Source: JASSUD01 sp031963445 (GTDB taxonomy: Bacteria > Pseudomonadota > Gammaproteobacteria > Burkholderiales > Burkholderiaceae). From it: a stretch of DNA of 64,000 bases. Shown here piece after piece: positions 1 through 9,020 of the stretch. The notes beneath the pieces were generated by a model, which saw nothing but the letters and a program-made list of their open reading frames with translations, did no database searches and was not told the origin of the DNA. The stretch covers positions 1,302,001-1,366,000 of the forward strand of contig JASSUH010000001.1 in the NCBI GenBank assembly GCA_031963445.1, given 5' to 3'. The first letter of the stretch is position 1, and each line of letters begins with the position of its first letter. The position numbers and the translations under genes were made by a program.

Positions 1-335
1 TTATACTGCCCATTTTCATCATAAGAAAAAACAGAAACTTTTTTTGTATCTATTATTTCTAAATTATCTGGCGGCGGGGTACTTACCCTAATTCCTTCAG
101 GAATATGCACTTCAGATAACTTCAAAGAGTTAGTGGCTGTAATTTCTTTAATAATTTTTAGATTTGAGTTTTCTTTTATATAATCTCGTAAATCTAAAAT
201 GCCACCTTCAAAATTTTCAATTTCTAAATGAGAGATATTGTCTGGGATGGCAATATTTTTTAGTTGTTGGCCTAAATTTCTTCCATCAATGATAATAGTA
301 TCTTCGCTTGATGCGACTTCAGTTGTTGGTCCCAT
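1..335 (-). CDS. Hypothetical protein, 3' end outside the window
   Basis: An ATG at 335 opens a reading frame on the minus strand that stays open to the window edge, giving 111 codons so far. The product begins MGPTTEVASSEDTIIIDG and contains spaced hydrophobic stretches (ISHLEIENF, LDLRDYI, LKIIKEI), vaguely like a solenoid or leucine-rich fold. No signal peptide or catalytic motif is visible. It lies alone and points out of the window. I do not recognise it. Its low-GC, Asn/Glu/Lys-rich composition is like that of the orphan gene at 1747-2364 and the F-box gene at 23.4-25.7 kb, so a lineage-specific or host-directed protein is possible. Confidence 0.55.
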   Translation of the reverse strand, partial: MGPTTEVASSEDTIIIDGRNLGQQLKNIAIPDNISHLEIENFEGGILDLRDYIKENSNLKIIKEITATNSLKLSEVHIPEGIRVSTPPPDNLEIIDTKKVSVFSYDENGQY

Positions 336-673
336 ATATCTCTCATTTTTATATTAAGTATCTCCAATTAATATAAAAAATAAAGAAAATATTTTTAATG
401 GGGATGGGCTGAATTATTTAGCAGAAAAAATCTAAAAGCACACTGTATGTACGATGTCAGATGAGTCATTGGGTAAAGAATGATGGGTAAAGCGTTTGCG
501 TAAGTCTCATAGCAGTGCGCTAGATCTAGCCATGCGCATCTACATAAATCAATGATGATGCGATAACACTGTGCTGGGGTCTTTCAGTTGATCAGAGAGT
601 ACTCGGTGGGAACTAGTCTTCAAGGTATGTTGCTTGCATCTGCGGTCTTATTCTGAAAAGACAGGAGGGCATG
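336..673. other. Intergenic stretch before the SDR gene
   Basis: This is the divergent gap between the truncated minus-strand gene and the SDR gene. The first 80 bases are AT-rich and may hold the promoter of the minus-strand gene. The rest has no ORF with a ribosome binding site. A strong AGGAGG at 663-668 belongs to the SDR gene. I see no RNA gene or repeat. Confidence 0.5.
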
Positions 674-1534
674 ATGTCAGACAAACCAGCTCAGCCAATT
701 GCCCAACATCAAGATCGTCAACCTGGTCTTGAGAGCAAGATGGTGCCACCGCCACAAAGTCAAGCAAGTGAATATGTGGGAAGCGGCAAGCTTAAAGGGA
801 AAGTAGCTGTGGTAACGGGAGGAGATAGCGGCATTGGCCGCGCGACTGCGATTGCATTTGCGAAAGAAGGGGCCGACGTGCTGATTGTTTATCTTGATGA
901 ACATGACGATGCGCGGGTAACGCAACAACAAATCGAAGCGGCAGGTCGTCGGTGCCAAAGTCTAGCGCTGGATATTGGCGAGGCCTCTAACGCGCAACAG
1001 GTTGTGGATACTGCACTTAATGCATTTGGCAGACTAGATATTTTAGTTAACAACGCGGGCGAGCAGCATCCACAAGCAGACTTTGAGAAAATTTCTAAGC
1101 AGCAACTCGAACGCGTTTTTCATACCAATGTGTTTTCGATGTTCTTTCTCGTACAGGCGGCTTTACCGCATTTACAAGAAGGAGCGCGAATCATTAATAC
1201 CACCTCAGTCACGGCGTATCGCGGTAGCGCTCATTTAATTGACTATGCGGCCACCAAGGGAGCGATTGTGGCGTTTACTCGCTCACTAGCGAAATATCTG
1301 GCTCCCAAAGGTATTTTGGTGAATGCAGTAGCGCCTGGCCCAATCTGGACACCTTTGATTCCGTCTACCTTTAGCGCTGAAGAAGTGGCTGAATTCGGTA
1401 AAAAAACACCGCTTGGCCGACCTGGACAGCCAGATGAAGTGGCAGGTTGCTATGTCTTTCTCGCAAGCAAGGAGTCGTCATATATGACAGGCCAAGTGCT
1501 GCATCCGAATGGTGGGGAAGTGGTGAATGGCTAG
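674..1534 (+). CDS. SDR family NAD(P)-dependent oxidoreductase (YghA-like)
   Basis: This is a short-chain dehydrogenase/reductase that should use NAD(P)H on a small alcohol or carbonyl substrate in the cytosol. The cofactor loop TGGDSGIG lies near residues 48-55, the NNAG motif near 127, and the catalytic Ser and YAATK pair follow at about 180-197. The 40-residue N-terminal extension before the Rossmann fold is typical of the YghA / glucose-1-dehydrogenase-like subgroup, often linked to general stress. Two ATGs are adjacent. The second (674) is better spaced from AGGAGG (663-668) than the first (671). The gene stands alone. The substrate cannot be read from the sequence. Confidence 0.9.
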   Translation: MSDKPAQPIAQHQDRQPGLESKMVPPPQSQASEYVGSGKLKGKVAVVTGGDSGIGRATAIAFAKEGADVLIVYLDEHDDARVTQQQIEAAGRRCQSLALDIGEASNAQQVVDTALNAFGRLDILVNNAGEQHPQADFEKISKQQLERVFHTNVFSMFFLVQAALPHLQEGARIINTTSVTAYRGSAHLIDYAATKGAIVAFTRSLAKYLAPKGILVNAVAPGPIWTPLIPSTFSAEEVAEFGKKTPLGRPGQPDEVAGCYVFLASKESSYMTGQVLHPNGGEVVNG

Positions 1535-1746
1535 CGGTGAGGGCCGCTAGCTTGGGTTTGGGTAGTTTGACTAATTGAGTCGATTAAATTTGAGCTTCAT
1601 TTAATCTGATCGTAACTATTACAGGCTCTTAGAATTTTTTTAAGATTTCCCAAATAAAGACAAGCTCACACTAACCGGTTGTAATCTAAAAAATCATCGG
1701 AATTTATCTGTTAAAAATTTAAGCGATCTATGTAAAACGCATATTT

Positions 1747-2364
1747 TTAATGCTGTCGGCTTCCTCTCTTTTGAGTCGAATTTTGATTATGAGGTGTAGA
1801 GGGTAAAGGTTGAGAGGGCTTGCTCTGCATTAACTTTGCCAGATTCTGGCTTGCTTCTATTTTTTTAGTGAAAATATCCATATTTTTTTGTATTTGCATC
1901 AATATGGGAACTGAAAGTAAAGCATTTCCACCTTTGCTTTTATTAAAGCCCTCAAACATTTTAGTTAATTCTGTGACGCGCTGCTTTTCCTTGGGAGTTA
2001 ATTCATCTTTTTCTGATAAATTTGTATTCAATTTTTCAGCGTCTTCTTTCACTTTATTTAATATACCTATCAGCTGATTTGCAGTATTTATGCCTGAGGC
2101 ATTTTCTGGGTTGGAAAATTTTATTGTGAGGCGTTCACTCTCTGACTCAAGGTTTTTTATTAGGTTATTTATTTCACCCTGAAAATTATCTACAACAATC
2201 TTTCCTGATTGCGTCTGGATAGGAGGAGGAATCTGCACTTTTTCTCTAACATTTTCACCGCTCGGTTTTTGCTGCATCAATTCAGTAAACGCTATATTCG
2301 CACTCTCAGTGGGAACAAATTGTGTATAACTTTGGTCATCTGCCCCACTCTTATAACCACCCAT
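1747..2364 (-). CDS. Hypothetical helical protein
   Basis: This 205-residue protein is hydrophilic and rich in Lys, Glu, Gln and Asn. A predicted helical or coiled-coil middle runs from about 60 to 175, and the tail is Pro/Ser/Gln-rich. There is no signal peptide or membrane segment. The start at 2364 has a usable upstream AGGAG. I recognise no family. As a single orphan gene with no operon partner it could be lineage-specific or a secreted effector, but nothing in the sequence proves this. A 119-residue frame on the other strand overlaps its start and looks like a shadow. Confidence 0.55.
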   Translation of the reverse strand: MGGYKSGADDQSYTQFVPTESANIAFTELMQQKPSGENVREKVQIPPPIQTQSGKIVVDNFQGEINNLIKNLESESERLTIKFSNPENASGINTANQLIGILNKVKEDAEKLNTNLSEKDELTPKEKQRVTELTKMFEGFNKSKGGNALLSVPILMQIQKNMDIFTKKIEASQNLAKLMQSKPSQPLPSTPHNQNSTQKRGSRQH

Positions 2365-2771
2365 GCTTTACTCCTAATCTCTAATTTTTCTATTTGGTTA
2401 TTCCCTCCTACAGCTGCTTTTCATCGTAGACGTCTCTCGAAAACAAGCTTAGGGAAAAGGTCGCATCCAGTATTAAATTTTTTCTTTTTATGTTCGAGCG
2501 TAAATGCGAAAAACTGCTGTTTTGGACGAAACGGCCTTTGTGCAGCGGTAATCTCATCCGCGAACTAATAAGGTATAAAAACAGATGGAATGAATAGCGT
2601 TTGATTGACTATCCCAAGAGAGCCGTTTCTCGGGAGGCAAGATCAGGTGAGGGAGTAATAGAATGGTTCGGTATGATCGGTGATTTTTGCTTGGATTTAA
2701 GTGCGCTGCCGTTAGGCTGGCGATAGCTGTAGCTAGCCTTTTATTTTGCGTATGGAAAGAAAGGCAATGCG
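2365..2771. other. Intergenic stretch with one hairpin
   Basis: No convincing gene is visible here. A stem GGCTGGC (2715-2721) / GCTAGCC (2732-2738) followed by TTTTATTTT on the plus strand looks like a rho-independent terminator, although no plus-strand gene ends just before it. The promoter of the gene starting at 2364 presumably lies at the left end. Confidence 0.4.
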
Positions 2772-3752
2772 TTATGTTTTGTCATGCGCCTGTTGCTTAC
2801 TATCTAAGCGGTTATAGAGGGTTTTTAAGCTAACCCCAAGTGTTTTGGCTGCGCGCTGTTTATCGCCGCCGCAGTGTTCAAGGGTGGCTAAGATAATGCC
2901 GCGTTGCGCGTCTATTAATGGAGTGCCAATTGAGATGTCTATCGTATTGGTTGGCTTATCTGAAGGTAGGGATTGGCTGGAGTGGACACCAGGAAGTTCG
3001 ATTTCAATTTCGTCTTCTTGCGCAAGGATAAAGCTGCGATAGATGGTGTTTTTTAATTCTCGGACGTTGCCAGGCCATGTGTAGGTATTGAGTGCTTCAA
3101 CGGAGCAAGCAGAAAATTTTTTATCTGTGCCTTTTTCTTGGTTAAAGTCGTTCAAAAAATACTGTGCCAGCAGTTCACAATCATTGCCGCGTTCGGATAA
3201 AGGTGGAGCCTTCAACAGGAAAACAGCCAGACGATAGAGCAAATCTTGGCGCAAGAGATTCTCTTCTACAGCCTCCATGGGATCACGGTTGGTCGCGGCG
3301 ATGATGCGTAGATTTGAATGTATTGGTTCAGTGCCACCCACTCGGTAAAAAATTCCCGTCTCGAGTACGCGCAGTAGTTTCACTTGCTGCGTGAGCGACA
3401 TTTCAGTCACTTCATCAAGAAATAGGGTGCCGTCGTTAGCTAGTTCAAAATAGCCAGGGCGGTCTTTGGTGGCGCCGGTAAAGCTACCTTTTTCGTGGCC
3501 AAAGAATTCGGCTTCTATCAAGTTATCGGGAATAGCGCCGCAGTTAAGCGCGATAAAAGGTTGATCTCGGCGCGGCCCAAGCGCATGGATACTCTGCGCG
3601 ATAAGCTCTTTGCCAGTGCCTGATTCACCAATAATTAAGGTTGTCGTATCCGTTTGCGCAACGCATTCAATCTCTTCATAAAGCTTAAGCATCGGCGCGG
3701 ATGAGCCGTATAACAAGCCGAATGATTTGAGATCTGCATGTTTTGTCGTCAT
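2772..3752 (-). CDS. Sigma-54 activator without receiver domain
   Basis: This bacterial enhancer-binding protein should remodel RNA polymerase-sigma54 by ATP hydrolysis. The AAA+ domain fills about residues 12-240, with Walker A GESGTGKE near 43, the sigma54-contact loop GSFTGA near 90, Walker B LFLDE near 110 and arginine-finger region RLAVFLLKAPPLSERG. A Fis-type helix-turn-helix ends the protein (about 285-322). At 326 residues it lacks an N-terminal receiver or sensory domain, so it is probably controlled by abundance or by a partner. It starts 4 nt after the stop of the upstream propeller gene, which suggests one transcript. The 461-residue regulator at 5692 is its receiver-bearing paralogue, and rpoN lies 6 kb away. 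Confidence 0.9.
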   Translation of the reverse strand: MTTKHADLKSFGLLYGSSAPMLKLYEEIECVAQTDTTTLIIGESGTGKELIAQSIHALGPRRDQPFIALNCGAIPDNLIEAEFFGHEKGSFTGATKDRPGYFELANDGTLFLDEVTEMSLTQQVKLLRVLETGIFYRVGGTEPIHSNLRIIAATNRDPMEAVEENLLRQDLLYRLAVFLLKAPPLSERGNDCELLAQYFLNDFNQEKGTDKKFSACSVEALNTYTWPGNVRELKNTIYRSFILAQEDEIEIELPGVHSSQSLPSDKPTNTIDISIGTPLIDAQRGIILATLEHCGGDKQRAAKTLGVSLKTLYNRLDSKQQAHDKT

Positions 3753-3755
3753 AGC

Positions 3756-5138
3756 TTAGATTTTGTTTAAACCGAAGGTGAAGGTGCCTAGTTCAACCGC
3801 ATTGTCACGGCCACGGTAGGTGATGTGAAGCTGATTAAATTCTTGCGCGAAACTTACCAGCGGGCAGGATGGGAGAACGCTATATTGGGGCAGCATAAAG
3901 CTTGTCAGTAGCGGAGCATAGGGTTTGCTCGAATCAGTTAAGGTGAAGATTTCTACCAGCCCATCTTGATAGCCGACTGCAATAAGAGCGTTGAGTGCTG
4001 AAAACGCGATACTGTGAGGACGTGCTTCGTCAGTAAGCGGGCCTGTTGGAGCCGAGAATAAGATAGTTTCTCGGCCGCTATTCTGCAGATCTTTTAGAAC
4101 TATCTCCGATCTTCTTGTGCCTTTTTTGCTGCGTCTTTGTGAAATAAGAAATTTTTCATCGGTAGATAAGCAAAAGAGGGTGTTGGTCTGAGTCAGCCCT
4201 GGCCCTTGTTTCACTCCGTTGTTAGTACCAGCAGGCGCTATATAAGTATGTTGGCGTGAGCCGATATAAAGCGTGCCATCGTTGGCAACGGAAATGGTGA
4301 GCGCCTCGCTATCTCCGTTTAAATCAATCTGTTGGGCACAGCTTTGCTGATTGTCGTAGCGTCGCACGCAGCCATCAGCCGTAATTAAACCGATAAAACG
4401 GCCATTGGCTGATACATCAGCGGCTTTAAAAGAGTCATTTAAAGTATCAACGGTAATGACGTTACCTATAGGCTGCCGTAGATAAATGGTGTGCGAGCTA
4501 TCAATAAAAATTTCAAATTTGAGAGGAGGGCGGATAAACGCTTGCGCGATAGCTACTCCGCCAGGCGCTGCATGGCGCATACGTCGGCGCAGGCCTTGAG
4601 CCAAGGCATCATCTGCGACAGATTCAGATGCGGTAATACGATAGATCTGTGAGTCATCCGCCAACGGTTGAAACGCATGAATGTATTGATGGCCATATTT
4701 ATCCATCCCCACCATCACATTGCATGGCTTAGGGGCGAAAGAAATAAGCTTGGTTTGCCGCAGTGGAAATAAGCGCGCGTCTTTAATGGTGCGCAATAGG
4801 CTTAGTTGGTAGGCGGTGGCGTAATACCCTTGTTGACGCAGCAATTGGGTTGATGGATGAAAGCGGAAATTTTGTAAGTCAGTTGACTTAATGGTTTGTT
4901 TCTCTGCGCCTTTCTCCACTAGCGCTTTCTGAAAAAGTTTTTCCAGTGTGCACAAAATGGCTGTTCTAAAACAATGCGATGGCTGTATTAATTTGCAGAG
5001 AAGGCCGGAGGAAACGAAGGAAAAATACGCCGATTTATTTTTAATAACTGCCTTAGGAAAACCATAAGGTTTTCTTAGCAGCGCCGCAGTACGGATAAGA
5101 CAAGCTTGGCTTTGAGATTGCCTGATCGTTGACGACAT
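3756..5138 (-). CDS. Putative beta-propeller (WD40/YVTN-like) protein
   Basis: The 460-residue product has no signal I can name with certainty. From about residue 135 on, short strand-rich segments with GRFIGLITADG, DGTLYIGS, DEKFLISQR and ALIAVGYQDGLVEIF recur, as in WD40/YVTN-type propeller blades. The first 100 residues are basic and lack such repeats, so the true start may be internal. It ends 4 nt before the receiver-less sigma54 activator and probably shares its transcript. A sensory or scaffolding partner role for that activator is a guess from position only. Confidence 0.6.
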   Translation of the reverse strand: MSSTIRQSQSQACLIRTAALLRKPYGFPKAVIKNKSAYFSFVSSGLLCKLIQPSHCFRTAILCTLEKLFQKALVEKGAEKQTIKSTDLQNFRFHPSTQLLRQQGYYATAYQLSLLRTIKDARLFPLRQTKLISFAPKPCNVMVGMDKYGHQYIHAFQPLADDSQIYRITASESVADDALAQGLRRRMRHAAPGGVAIAQAFIRPPLKFEIFIDSSHTIYLRQPIGNVITVDTLNDSFKAADVSANGRFIGLITADGCVRRYDNQQSCAQQIDLNGDSEALTISVANDGTLYIGSRQHTYIAPAGTNNGVKQGPGLTQTNTLFCLSTDEKFLISQRRSKKGTRRSEIVLKDLQNSGRETILFSAPTGPLTDEARPHSIAFSALNALIAVGYQDGLVEIFTLTDSSKPYAPLLTSFMLPQYSVLPSCPLVSFAQEFNQLHITYRGRDNAVELGTFTFGLNKI

Positions 5139-5691
5139 AACGGTTAGTCTCCCCTTGCATTGGATATTGCAAAGCTGCTGCGTATTGATTAAAGCGAGTC
5201 CGACCTTGCTTAAGGCCGATATCTTACGTGGCTTCTTATTGATCGGCTGGTTTTACTTTCGATTCGTTAGCCATTTGCAACAGATGGTTAAATAAGGCTG
5301 TGCAGCGCGGTTGATAAACTGTTGACGCTTTTGAAGCTTGTGCCGCTTTAGGTGGATTGTGCGAACTTTAAGGAATTGAAAAATCTAACAAGACTTTACC
5401 TAGTTCACTAGCTCAACGAATCAGGTAAAAACCTGGGTAGAGGTAATCCTTCTTAAATAAGGCCATGCTTCTTTAAGCTAAGCAGGTCCTGCGTCTATGG
5501 ACGTATGTCAGGATTCCTGCTAATTTGCATAGCCTGTTTCATAGGGCCTAGGAAAGTTCTAAATATGTTTTAAGAACAGGCTCTTAGAATTGATCGCCTA
5601 AAAGAAGGGGCCGCATATTTATTAAAACCTTGCAATTTAAGCAGCTCATAAAAAGTCGCGCTTCTGATGTTTTTAAAAAATTCTGGATTAC
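5139..5691. other. Intergenic leader between divergent regulator genes
   Basis: This is 553 nt between the minus-strand propeller gene and the plus-strand response regulator. I see no ORF with a start and ribosome binding site. A TGGC-N8-TTGC match with the -24/-12 spacing of sigma54 promoters lies just left of the gap at 5107-5121 and would fire rightward, but such matches are expected by chance about twice in a window of this size. TTAAGAACAGGCTCTTAG near 5570 recalls the ends of the dispersed repeats. Confidence 0.35.
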
Positions 5692-7077
5692 ATGCCACAT
5701 ATACTTATTGTTGATGACGATCTACAAACGCGCCAGGCGCTAGCTGAAGTGATTAGTAGCGATGAGCTAACGATTGCCACCGCCGCTGATTTACGTGAGG
5801 CGAGAATTCAGATTATTCGGCAAATGCCTGATGCTGTTTTTATCGATTTAAAACTGCCCGATGGGAATGGTGTCGATTTATTTGAAGATTTGGCGCTGCA
5901 ACCTTCGGTTGAAGTGGTAGTGATTACTGGGCATGCGACGATTGAGAGTGCGGTTAACGCGCTTAAGATGGGCGCTACCGACTATCTGATAAAACCTGTC
6001 AATTTGCAGCGGGTCAAGGAAATCTTAAGCCATCTACCCCGTAACAGTGAGCTACGCAGCAAAATTGGTTCGCTGCAGAGTGAGTCGCAAGACTCGGGCC
6101 GTTTTGGTCTGATGATTGGTAAATCGCCAGTGATGCAGCAAGTCTACGAGCAAATTAGCCGAGTGGCGCCAACCGGTGCGACAGTGTTGCTGATTGGTGA
6201 ATCAGGCACCGGCAAAGAAGTCGCCGCGCAAACGGTGCATGAACTGAGCCGGCGGCGCAAGCAGCCATTTCTCGCGGTCAACTGTGGCGCCATTTCGCCT
6301 AATCTCACTGAATCTGAAATGTTTGGTCATGAGAAAGGTTCATTTACCGGCGCAGATCGGCAGCATAAAGGTTATTTTGAGCGAGCCAATGGCGGTACTT
6401 TATTCCTTGATGAAATCACTGAAATGCCACTTGAGTTGCAGGTCAAAATGCTGCGCGTGCTTGAGACAGGCACTTTTATGCGGATCGGTGCGAATAAGGA
6501 AATTGAAACTGATATACGCTTAATCGCAGCCACTAACCGCGATCCTAGGCAGGCCGTGAGCGAAGGTAAATTACGGCTTGATTTGTATCATCGGCTTAAT
6601 GTTTTTCCGATTCAGCTGCCACCACTGCGCGAACGTGGAGAAGATATCTATCTGCTCGCGCAGTATCTGCTGGAAGAACTCAACCAGCGTCATGGCACGC
6701 ATAAAACTTTTCCTGCGCAAGTTAAGTCAACGCTGCTCTCCTATGCTTGGCCTGGTAATGTGCGCGAGCTGAAAAATTATGTACAGCGAGCCTATATTAT
6801 GGCTAGCGAAAAATCTGAGATGACAGCAGCGGTACCCCTGCAAGTCTCGTTGTCAAAGTCGCCAACTGCGGCAGTAGCCAGAATTCCTGTGGGTACTTCA
6901 CTAGCTGACGCAGATCGTCAATTGATTTTGGCTACCCTTGAACAATGTGGGGGGATAAAAACACAGGCGGCTGAAGTTTTAGGGATTAGTCCAAAAACGC
7001 TCAATAGCCGACTGATTGAGTATGGCGTGCAGACAGATTCGGAAGAGTCAGACGATGCAGCGACCTCCAATAAATAG
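5692..7077 (+). CDS. NtrC-family sigma-54 response regulator
   Basis: This is a full-length response regulator. The receiver domain (1-115) has acidic residues D8-D10, phospho-acceptor D52 in FIDLKLPDG, and the conserved Lys in YLIKPV. The AAA+ domain has Walker A GESGTGKE, GSFTGA loop and LFLDE Walker B (about 150-375). A Fis helix-turn-helix closes it (about 405-445). It should be phosphorylated by a sensor kinase and drive sigma54 promoters. No kinase gene is adjacent. It is followed by the small proline-rich gene and otsA. Which promoters it controls is unknown. The sequence just before the ATG has no clear Shine-Dalgarno. Confidence 0.92.
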   Translation: MPHILIVDDDLQTRQALAEVISSDELTIATAADLREARIQIIRQMPDAVFIDLKLPDGNGVDLFEDLALQPSVEVVVITGHATIESAVNALKMGATDYLIKPVNLQRVKEILSHLPRNSELRSKIGSLQSESQDSGRFGLMIGKSPVMQQVYEQISRVAPTGATVLLIGESGTGKEVAAQTVHELSRRRKQPFLAVNCGAISPNLTESEMFGHEKGSFTGADRQHKGYFERANGGTLFLDEITEMPLELQVKMLRVLETGTFMRIGANKEIETDIRLIAATNRDPRQAVSEGKLRLDLYHRLNVFPIQLPPLRERGEDIYLLAQYLLEELNQRHGTHKTFPAQVKSTLLSYAWPGNVRELKNYVQRAYIMASEKSEMTAAVPLQVSLSKSPTAAVARIPVGTSLADADRQLILATLEQCGGIKTQAAEVLGISPKTLNSRLIEYGVQTDSEESDDAATSNK

Positions 7078-7212
7078 CTGAGGAAAGGCTGAATGAGAAT
7101 TCCGCTATAAAAAAATAAGAGCGTATAGAGCTTCTCAAGTTGTTCGATAAATTTCTCTCAGCCAATTTTGCGACGCTTCTTATATTCTTTTTCAGATTAA
7201 AGGAGGAGCAAG

Positions 7213-7380
7213 ATGTTGTTAAATTCTGAGCAGCCTGATCCGACCCCACCTATCCCTCCTATCCCACCTGATCGACCATCTCATCCGCCTGCACCACCTA
7301 AGCCACCACAGCCAGGCCCTAATCCTAGTCCTCCCCCAGTAGGCGATCCTGTTCCAACAGACCCACCGCAATATATTTAA
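7213..7380 (+). CDS. Small proline-rich protein, 55 residues
   Basis: An ATG at 7213, placed 6 nt after a perfect AGGAGG (7201-7206), opens a 55-codon frame ending in TAA at 7378. About 45% of residues are proline (for example PPIPPIPPDRP and PAPPKPPQP), with no charge clusters, membrane segment or cysteine. Such a peptide would be extended, polyproline-II-like and unstructured. It lies between the sigma54 regulator and otsA in the same direction. The strong ribosome binding site argues that it is translated. I know no function. Similar short proline-rich ORFs are annotated in Burkholderiales, as far as I recall. Confidence 0.65.
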   Translation: MLLNSEQPDPTPPIPPIPPDRPSHPPAPPKPPQPGPNPSPPPVGDPVPTDPPQYI

Positions 7381-7453
7381 AGACAGCAATTCGCATTTTT
7401 ATGCAAAGCAAGGTAAGGTAAGGCTCAGATATAAAAAATAGTTGAATATCCAG

Positions 7454-8878
7454 ATGAATAGAATAGTTGTTGTATCCAATCGAGTCGCTCCTGTGCAAGA
7501 GGGGCGCTCGGCTGCAGGAGGGTTAGCGGTTGGTTTATTAAGTGCGCTAGAAGAGAGTGGTGGTGTTTGGTTTGGTTGGAGCGGTGAGGTTGTGAATGAA
7601 CCTAAGCTTGCCCTTGAGCGTCACGGTAAGTTGACCTATGCGACAGTTGGCTTAACCAGGCGCGATTATGATCAGTATTACCGCGGCTTTTCGAACGCAA
7701 CGCTGTGGCCAACTTTTCACTATCGCAATGATTTGTCGCGCTATGATCAACAAGAATATCTTGGCTACCAACGGGTTAATAATTGGTTAGTCGAACAACT
7801 TATTCCACTCTTGCAACGCGATGATTTAATTTGGGTGCATGACTATCACCTCATTCCATTTGCTCAAGCATGCCGCCGTGCAGGCATAAAAAATCGCATT
7901 GGTTTCTTTTTGCATACGCCATTTCCAGTGCCGGAAGTGTTGCATATGATTCCGCCGCATGCTGAGTTGATTAAAGCTTTATGCAGTTACGATGTGGTCG
8001 GATTTCAAACGCAGACTGACCTGCAATCTTTTACCGATTACATTGCGCGGGATGTGCATGGTGAGATAGGGGATGACGGAACCGTAAAAGCTTATGGACG
8101 CACCCTCAAAGCCGCGGTTTATCCAATTGGTATTTATCCTGATGCGATTGCGCAGACTGCCGAGCAATTTTCAACGCGCAAACCTGTGCTTCGTTTGCGC
8201 GAGAGCGTGCGCAGCCGTAAATTGATCATGAGCGTTGATCGACTTGATTATTCCAAAGGATTGGTTGAGCGTTTTCAAGCATTTGAGCGCTTGCTACAAA
8301 ATTCACCGGCGCTGCAAGGCAATGTCACTTTCATGCAAATTGCACCACCCACTCGCTCTGATTTGCAAACGTATCAGCGCATTCGTCAAAACCTTGAGGG
8401 GGAGGCCGGGCGGATTAATGGTCGATTTGCCCAGCTTGACTGGACACCTATACGTTATTTGAATCGCAAATACGACCGTAATTTGCTGATGGCGATTTTG
8501 CGCGAATCGGATGTGGGCTATGTCACGCCGCTCCGTGATGGGATGAATTTGGTTGCGAAAGAATATGTCGCTGCGCAAAACCCCGATAATCCAGGTGCGT
8601 TAGTTTTGTCACAATTTGCCGGGGCAGCTGACGATCTGCCCGGTGCGCTAGTCGTTAATCCATTTGATACAGGCCAAATGGCCGATGCGTTAGCCCAAGC
8701 GTTATCTATGCCGCTTGCCGAAAGAAAGGCACGTCATCTCGATATGATGAAATCGTTACGCGAAAAAGATTTATCGGCCTGGCGTGAAAGCTTTTTGCAA
8801 GATTTGCGTAATGTTAGGCAAAAAAAAATAGCAAGCTCTCAAACGGTAGCGCGCCATAAAGAATTGGTTATGCTGTAA
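7454..8878 (+). CDS. otsA: Trehalose-6-phosphate synthase
   Basis: OtsA (EC 2.4.1.15) transfers glucose from UDP-glucose to glucose-6-phosphate to make trehalose-6-phosphate, a cytosolic step towards the compatible solute trehalose. This is a GT20, GT-B fold enzyme. The N-terminal strand RIVVVSNRVAP with the donor-loop GGLAVGL, the WVHDYHL motif, the RLDYSKGL motif and the C-terminal DGMNLVAKEY signature are all present. The length (474) matches the family. I chose ATG 7454 because OtsA proteins begin M-x-R-x-I-V-V-S-N-R. A TTG at 7442 is also in frame. No otsB phosphatase is adjacent. GalU at 16.8 kb supplies UDP-glucose. Confidence 0.95.
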   Translation: MNRIVVVSNRVAPVQEGRSAAGGLAVGLLSALEESGGVWFGWSGEVVNEPKLALERHGKLTYATVGLTRRDYDQYYRGFSNATLWPTFHYRNDLSRYDQQEYLGYQRVNNWLVEQLIPLLQRDDLIWVHDYHLIPFAQACRRAGIKNRIGFFLHTPFPVPEVLHMIPPHAELIKALCSYDVVGFQTQTDLQSFTDYIARDVHGEIGDDGTVKAYGRTLKAAVYPIGIYPDAIAQTAEQFSTRKPVLRLRESVRSRKLIMSVDRLDYSKGLVERFQAFERLLQNSPALQGNVTFMQIAPPTRSDLQTYQRIRQNLEGEAGRINGRFAQLDWTPIRYLNRKYDRNLLMAILRESDVGYVTPLRDGMNLVAKEYVAAQNPDNPGALVLSQFAGAADDLPGALVVNPFDTGQMADALAQALSMPLAERKARHLDMMKSLREKDLSAWRESFLQDLRNVRQKKIASSQTVARHKELVML

Positions 8879-8881
8879 ATA

Positions 8882-8915
8882 TTCATAGGCGGTGCATATT
8901 GGCAACGCCTATGAA
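8882..8915 (+). terminator. Hairpin after otsA
   Basis: TTCATAGGCG (8882-8891) and CGCCTATGAA (8906-8915) form a perfect 10-bp stem with a 14-nt loop 3 nt after the otsA stop. It lacks a T-run, so it may be a weak terminator or an mRNA 3'-end stabiliser. Confidence 0.5.
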
Positions 8916-8985
8916 GGGACCTTTGCATAGCCCCTGTAGAGGCAGGGTAATCAGCTAAGGCTTCTTACAGTACTGTCTGCGTCAG
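8916..8985. repeat. Degenerate copy of dispersed inverted-repeat family B
   Basis: GGGACCTTTGCATAG at the left and TACAGTACTGTCTGCGTCAGCA further right match the end and core of the family B elements at 20,793 and 12,502. The right end is eroded. Confidence 0.35.
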
Positions 8986-9020
8986 CATTTCTCACGATCT
9001 CTTAAATTTTCAGCCTTTAC

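Noticed and set aside
2209..2568. A 119-codon plus-strand ORF opposite the hypothetical gene at 1747-2364
   Set aside because: It overlaps a better frame on the other strand and has Cys/Phe-rich chance composition.
5107..5121. TGGC-N8-TTGC match to a sigma54 promoter in front of the response regulator
   Set aside because: The match lies in the start of the propeller gene, 570 nt before the regulator, and about two such matches are expected by chance in 64 kb on both strands. Not reported as a promoter.
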